From NCBI GenBank assembly GCA_021767325.1, contig JAASTM010000010.1:1-14728 (forward strand): 14,728 nucleotides of DNA, written 5' to 3'. Position 1 is the stretch's first letter, and each line of letters starts with the position of its first letter. A program made the position numbers and the translations under genes. The DNA comes from Spirochaetales bacterium. GTDB taxonomy: Bacteria; Spirochaetota; Spirochaetia; DSM-16054; Sediminispirochaetaceae. This document shows positions 13,719 to 14,728 of this stretch, piece by piece. The notes under the pieces were generated by a model, which saw only the letters and a program-made list of their open reading frames with translations, did no database searches and was not told the DNA's origin.

Positions 13719-14385
13719 AAACCAGCACTACCAAGAGGGCTGGAAGGAAATTGCCGGTTTTTATCTCGCGCAAATTCAGCAGATTCATCCCGATCATGAG
13801 AATAAGGATTCCTCCGGTTCCAGATATCTCGGCTAAACCGAGTTCGCCGATGAGCGGCCCGATTACACCGGCCAGCAGGGTGAGGCCGCCCTGATAGATG
13901 AGGATAGTAATCACTGAAAACATAACTCCGATTCCCATAGCGGCCGAAAACATAATAGCCATAAAGCCGTCGAGTACCGATTTCATGAGGATGAGGTCGT
14001 AGTCGCCTTCGGCTCCGGCCTTTATGGAGCCCACAATTGCCAATGCACCGACACAGAACAGCACCGACGCATCCAGAAAACCCTGCGCGAAGGTTGCGCC
14101 GCTGTCTGCGTTCTTGGCAAAGTTCCGCTGCAGCCAGCTTCCGAACTTGATGATTCCGCCTTCTATATTCCAGGCGGCGCCGATCATACCGCCGAGAATT
14201 ACGGCCAGCGCCATATACACGATCCGCTGCGATTCGAAGGTCGACTGCATTCCGATGGCCAGCGATATGAGGCCGGCTCCGGTGTACACAACTTCTTTAA
14301 TTTTAGGGCTCATGTTTTTATGCACTAAGAGCCCTACCGAGGAACCAATAATTACTGCTATACAATTGACTATTGTGGCTATCAT
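13666..14385 (-). CDS. DUF554 family membrane protein (YdfK/YqgA type)
   Basis: 239 residues, the usual length of the family. It is almost entirely hydrophobic with about seven predicted membrane segments: 1-20 (MIATIVNCIAVIIGSSVGLL), 33-46, 53-70, 104-122, 132-158, 160-178, and 193-224 as two short spans. Family features visible are the N-terminal GTxxN-like start replaced by TIVNCIAVIIGSSVG, GAGLISLAIGMQ (37-48), FCVGALAIVGS and LDGFMAIMFSAAMGIGV. The function of DUF554 is not known; a transport or channel role is only a guess. The ATG lacks a Shine-Dalgarno and lies 7 bases from a good -10. It converges on the truncated acetyltransferase and diverges from the MobA-like gene. Confidence 0.9.
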   Translation of the reverse strand: MIATIVNCIAVIIGSSVGLLVHKNMSPKIKEVVYTGAGLISLAIGMQSTFESQRIVYMALAVILGGMIGAAWNIEGGIIKFGSWLQRNFAKNADSGATFAQGFLDASVLFCVGALAIVGSIKAGAEGDYDLILMKSVLDGFMAIMFSAAMGIGVMFSVITILIYQGGLTLLAGVIGPLIGELGLAEISGTGGILILMIGMNLLNLREIKTGNFLPALLVVLVFTTLDPYVVPFLQQFSF

Positions 14386-14392
14386 GGCGGCT

Positions 14393-14421
14393 ATTGTACC
14401 GAATCAATTTAATTGTGTGAA
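14393..14421 (-). promoter_or_regulatory. Candidate sigma-70 promoter for DUF554, apparently leaderless
   Basis: On the minus strand TTCACA (14416-14421), exactly 17 bases, then TACAAT (14393-14398); each hexamer is one mismatch from consensus. The ATG (14383-14385) is 7 bases after the -10, so transcription should start at or next to the initiation codon. Confidence 0.6.
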
Positions 14422-14480
14422 TAGATATATCTCACAAGTACGCTGTACGAATGTACGGAAAATCGCTACACTCAACACAT

Positions 14481-14728
14481 ATGCAGCAGTTCGAACCCTT
14501 GCCGTATGACTGTGTAATTCCCTGCGCAGGACTTTCGAGCCGGATGAAAGGCTGGAAGCCGCTCACAACATACAGGGGTCGTCCTCTGATATTCAGTTCG
14601 ATTGAGAATGCACTAGCAGCCTGCTCCCGGATTATTCTGGTAACCGGGTTCCGGGCAGGCGAACTGGAGGAGATGGTGAGGCAGGAATATGGAGATTCAT
14701 CACGAATCAAGCCGGTGCGGAACAGGGA
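14481..14728 (+). CDS. MobA-like NTP transferase, N-terminal part
   Basis: 82 residues are visible before the right edge. The sequence DCVIPCAGLSSRMKGWKPL fits the nucleotide-binding loop of MobA/MocA/IspD-type nucleotidyltransferases (L/A-A-G-x-S-x-R-M-x-x-x-K-P/L). It is followed by a RPLIFSSIENALAAC helix and the strand RIILVTGF, as expected for this Rossmann-like fold. Members transfer CMP or GMP to molybdopterin, or nucleotides to sugar or alditol phosphates. The substrate cannot be told from this fragment. There is no Shine-Dalgarno before ATG 14481; a TACACT hexamer at 14467-14472, 8 bases before the ATG, is a weak -10 candidate, so a very short leader is possible here too. Confidence 0.75.
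   Translation, partial: MQQFEPLPYDCVIPCAGLSSRMKGWKPLTTYRGRPLIFSSIENALAACSRIILVTGFRAGELEEMVRQEYGDSSRIKPVRNR

Noticed and set aside
14431..14440. CTCACAAG between DUF554 and the MobA-like gene as another mobile-element end
   Set aside because: Only the 8-9-base core matches; the T-rich stretch and ACACTA that should follow are absent, and there is no partner end.
1..14728. CRISPR arrays, tRNA or rRNA genes, prophage genes
   Set aside because: No regularly spaced direct repeats, no cloverleaf-like or rRNA-like stretch and no phage gene was seen; the intergenic gaps are all short.

Overview
The window reads as a chromosomal segment of a free-living spirochaete, probably Spirochaetaceae. This rests on gene content rather than a marker gene: a 732-residue DUF4954 protein with left-handed beta-helix repeats, a NifA-type activator, glycogen phosphorylase and many two-component proteins. 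Base composition is moderately GC-rich, and I see no sharp composition break apart from the mobile elements. The assignment is tentative.

Layout. 1-2701 (all minus strand) is a signalling block: a receiver-histidine kinase hybrid, a NarL/FixJ response regulator 3 bases behind it, then a lone receiver protein whose stop overlaps the start of a membrane sensor that runs off the left edge. 2702-2795 is a short divergent promoter region. 2796-7840 (plus) holds the DUF4954 protein, a double-SIS sugar-phosphate isomerase-like protein, and a fusion of a GmhB-type HAD phosphatase to a complete Sua5/YrdC threonylcarbamoyl-AMP synthase. 7842-9123 is a complete 1.28-kb insertion sequence with an IS1-like one-ORF transposase on the minus strand. 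9183-13428 (plus) is a NifA-like sigma-54 activator followed by glycogen phosphorylase. 13425-13718 is a truncated GNAT acetyltransferase. It converges on a DUF554 membrane protein (minus), which is divergent from the start of a MobA-like nucleotidyltransferase running off the right edge.

The main discovery candidate is a small family of mobile elements. Two near-equal elements (116 bp at 4997-5112 and 115 bp at 10727-10841) each carry 21-bp terminal inverted repeats plus an inner symmetric inverted repeat. Their ends match the 21-bp ends of the resident insertion sequence (pattern TARTGT, six or seven variable A-rich bases, then CYTGTGRG/T). They look like MITEs mobilisable by that transposase. 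Each fills a junction almost exactly from the upstream stop codon to the downstream Shine-Dalgarno: one in front of the SIS gene, one in front of glycogen phosphorylase. They probably changed how these carbohydrate genes are transcribed or processed. The insertion sequence and the second MITE also bracket the NifA-like gene.

A second theme is leader length. Several genes (DUF4954, HAD-Sua5, the kinase hybrid, DUF554, perhaps the MobA-like gene) have a plausible -10 element only 6-12 bases before ATG and no Shine-Dalgarno, suggesting leaderless or near-leaderless mRNAs. Genes inside operons or behind mobile elements have good Shine-Dalgarno sites.
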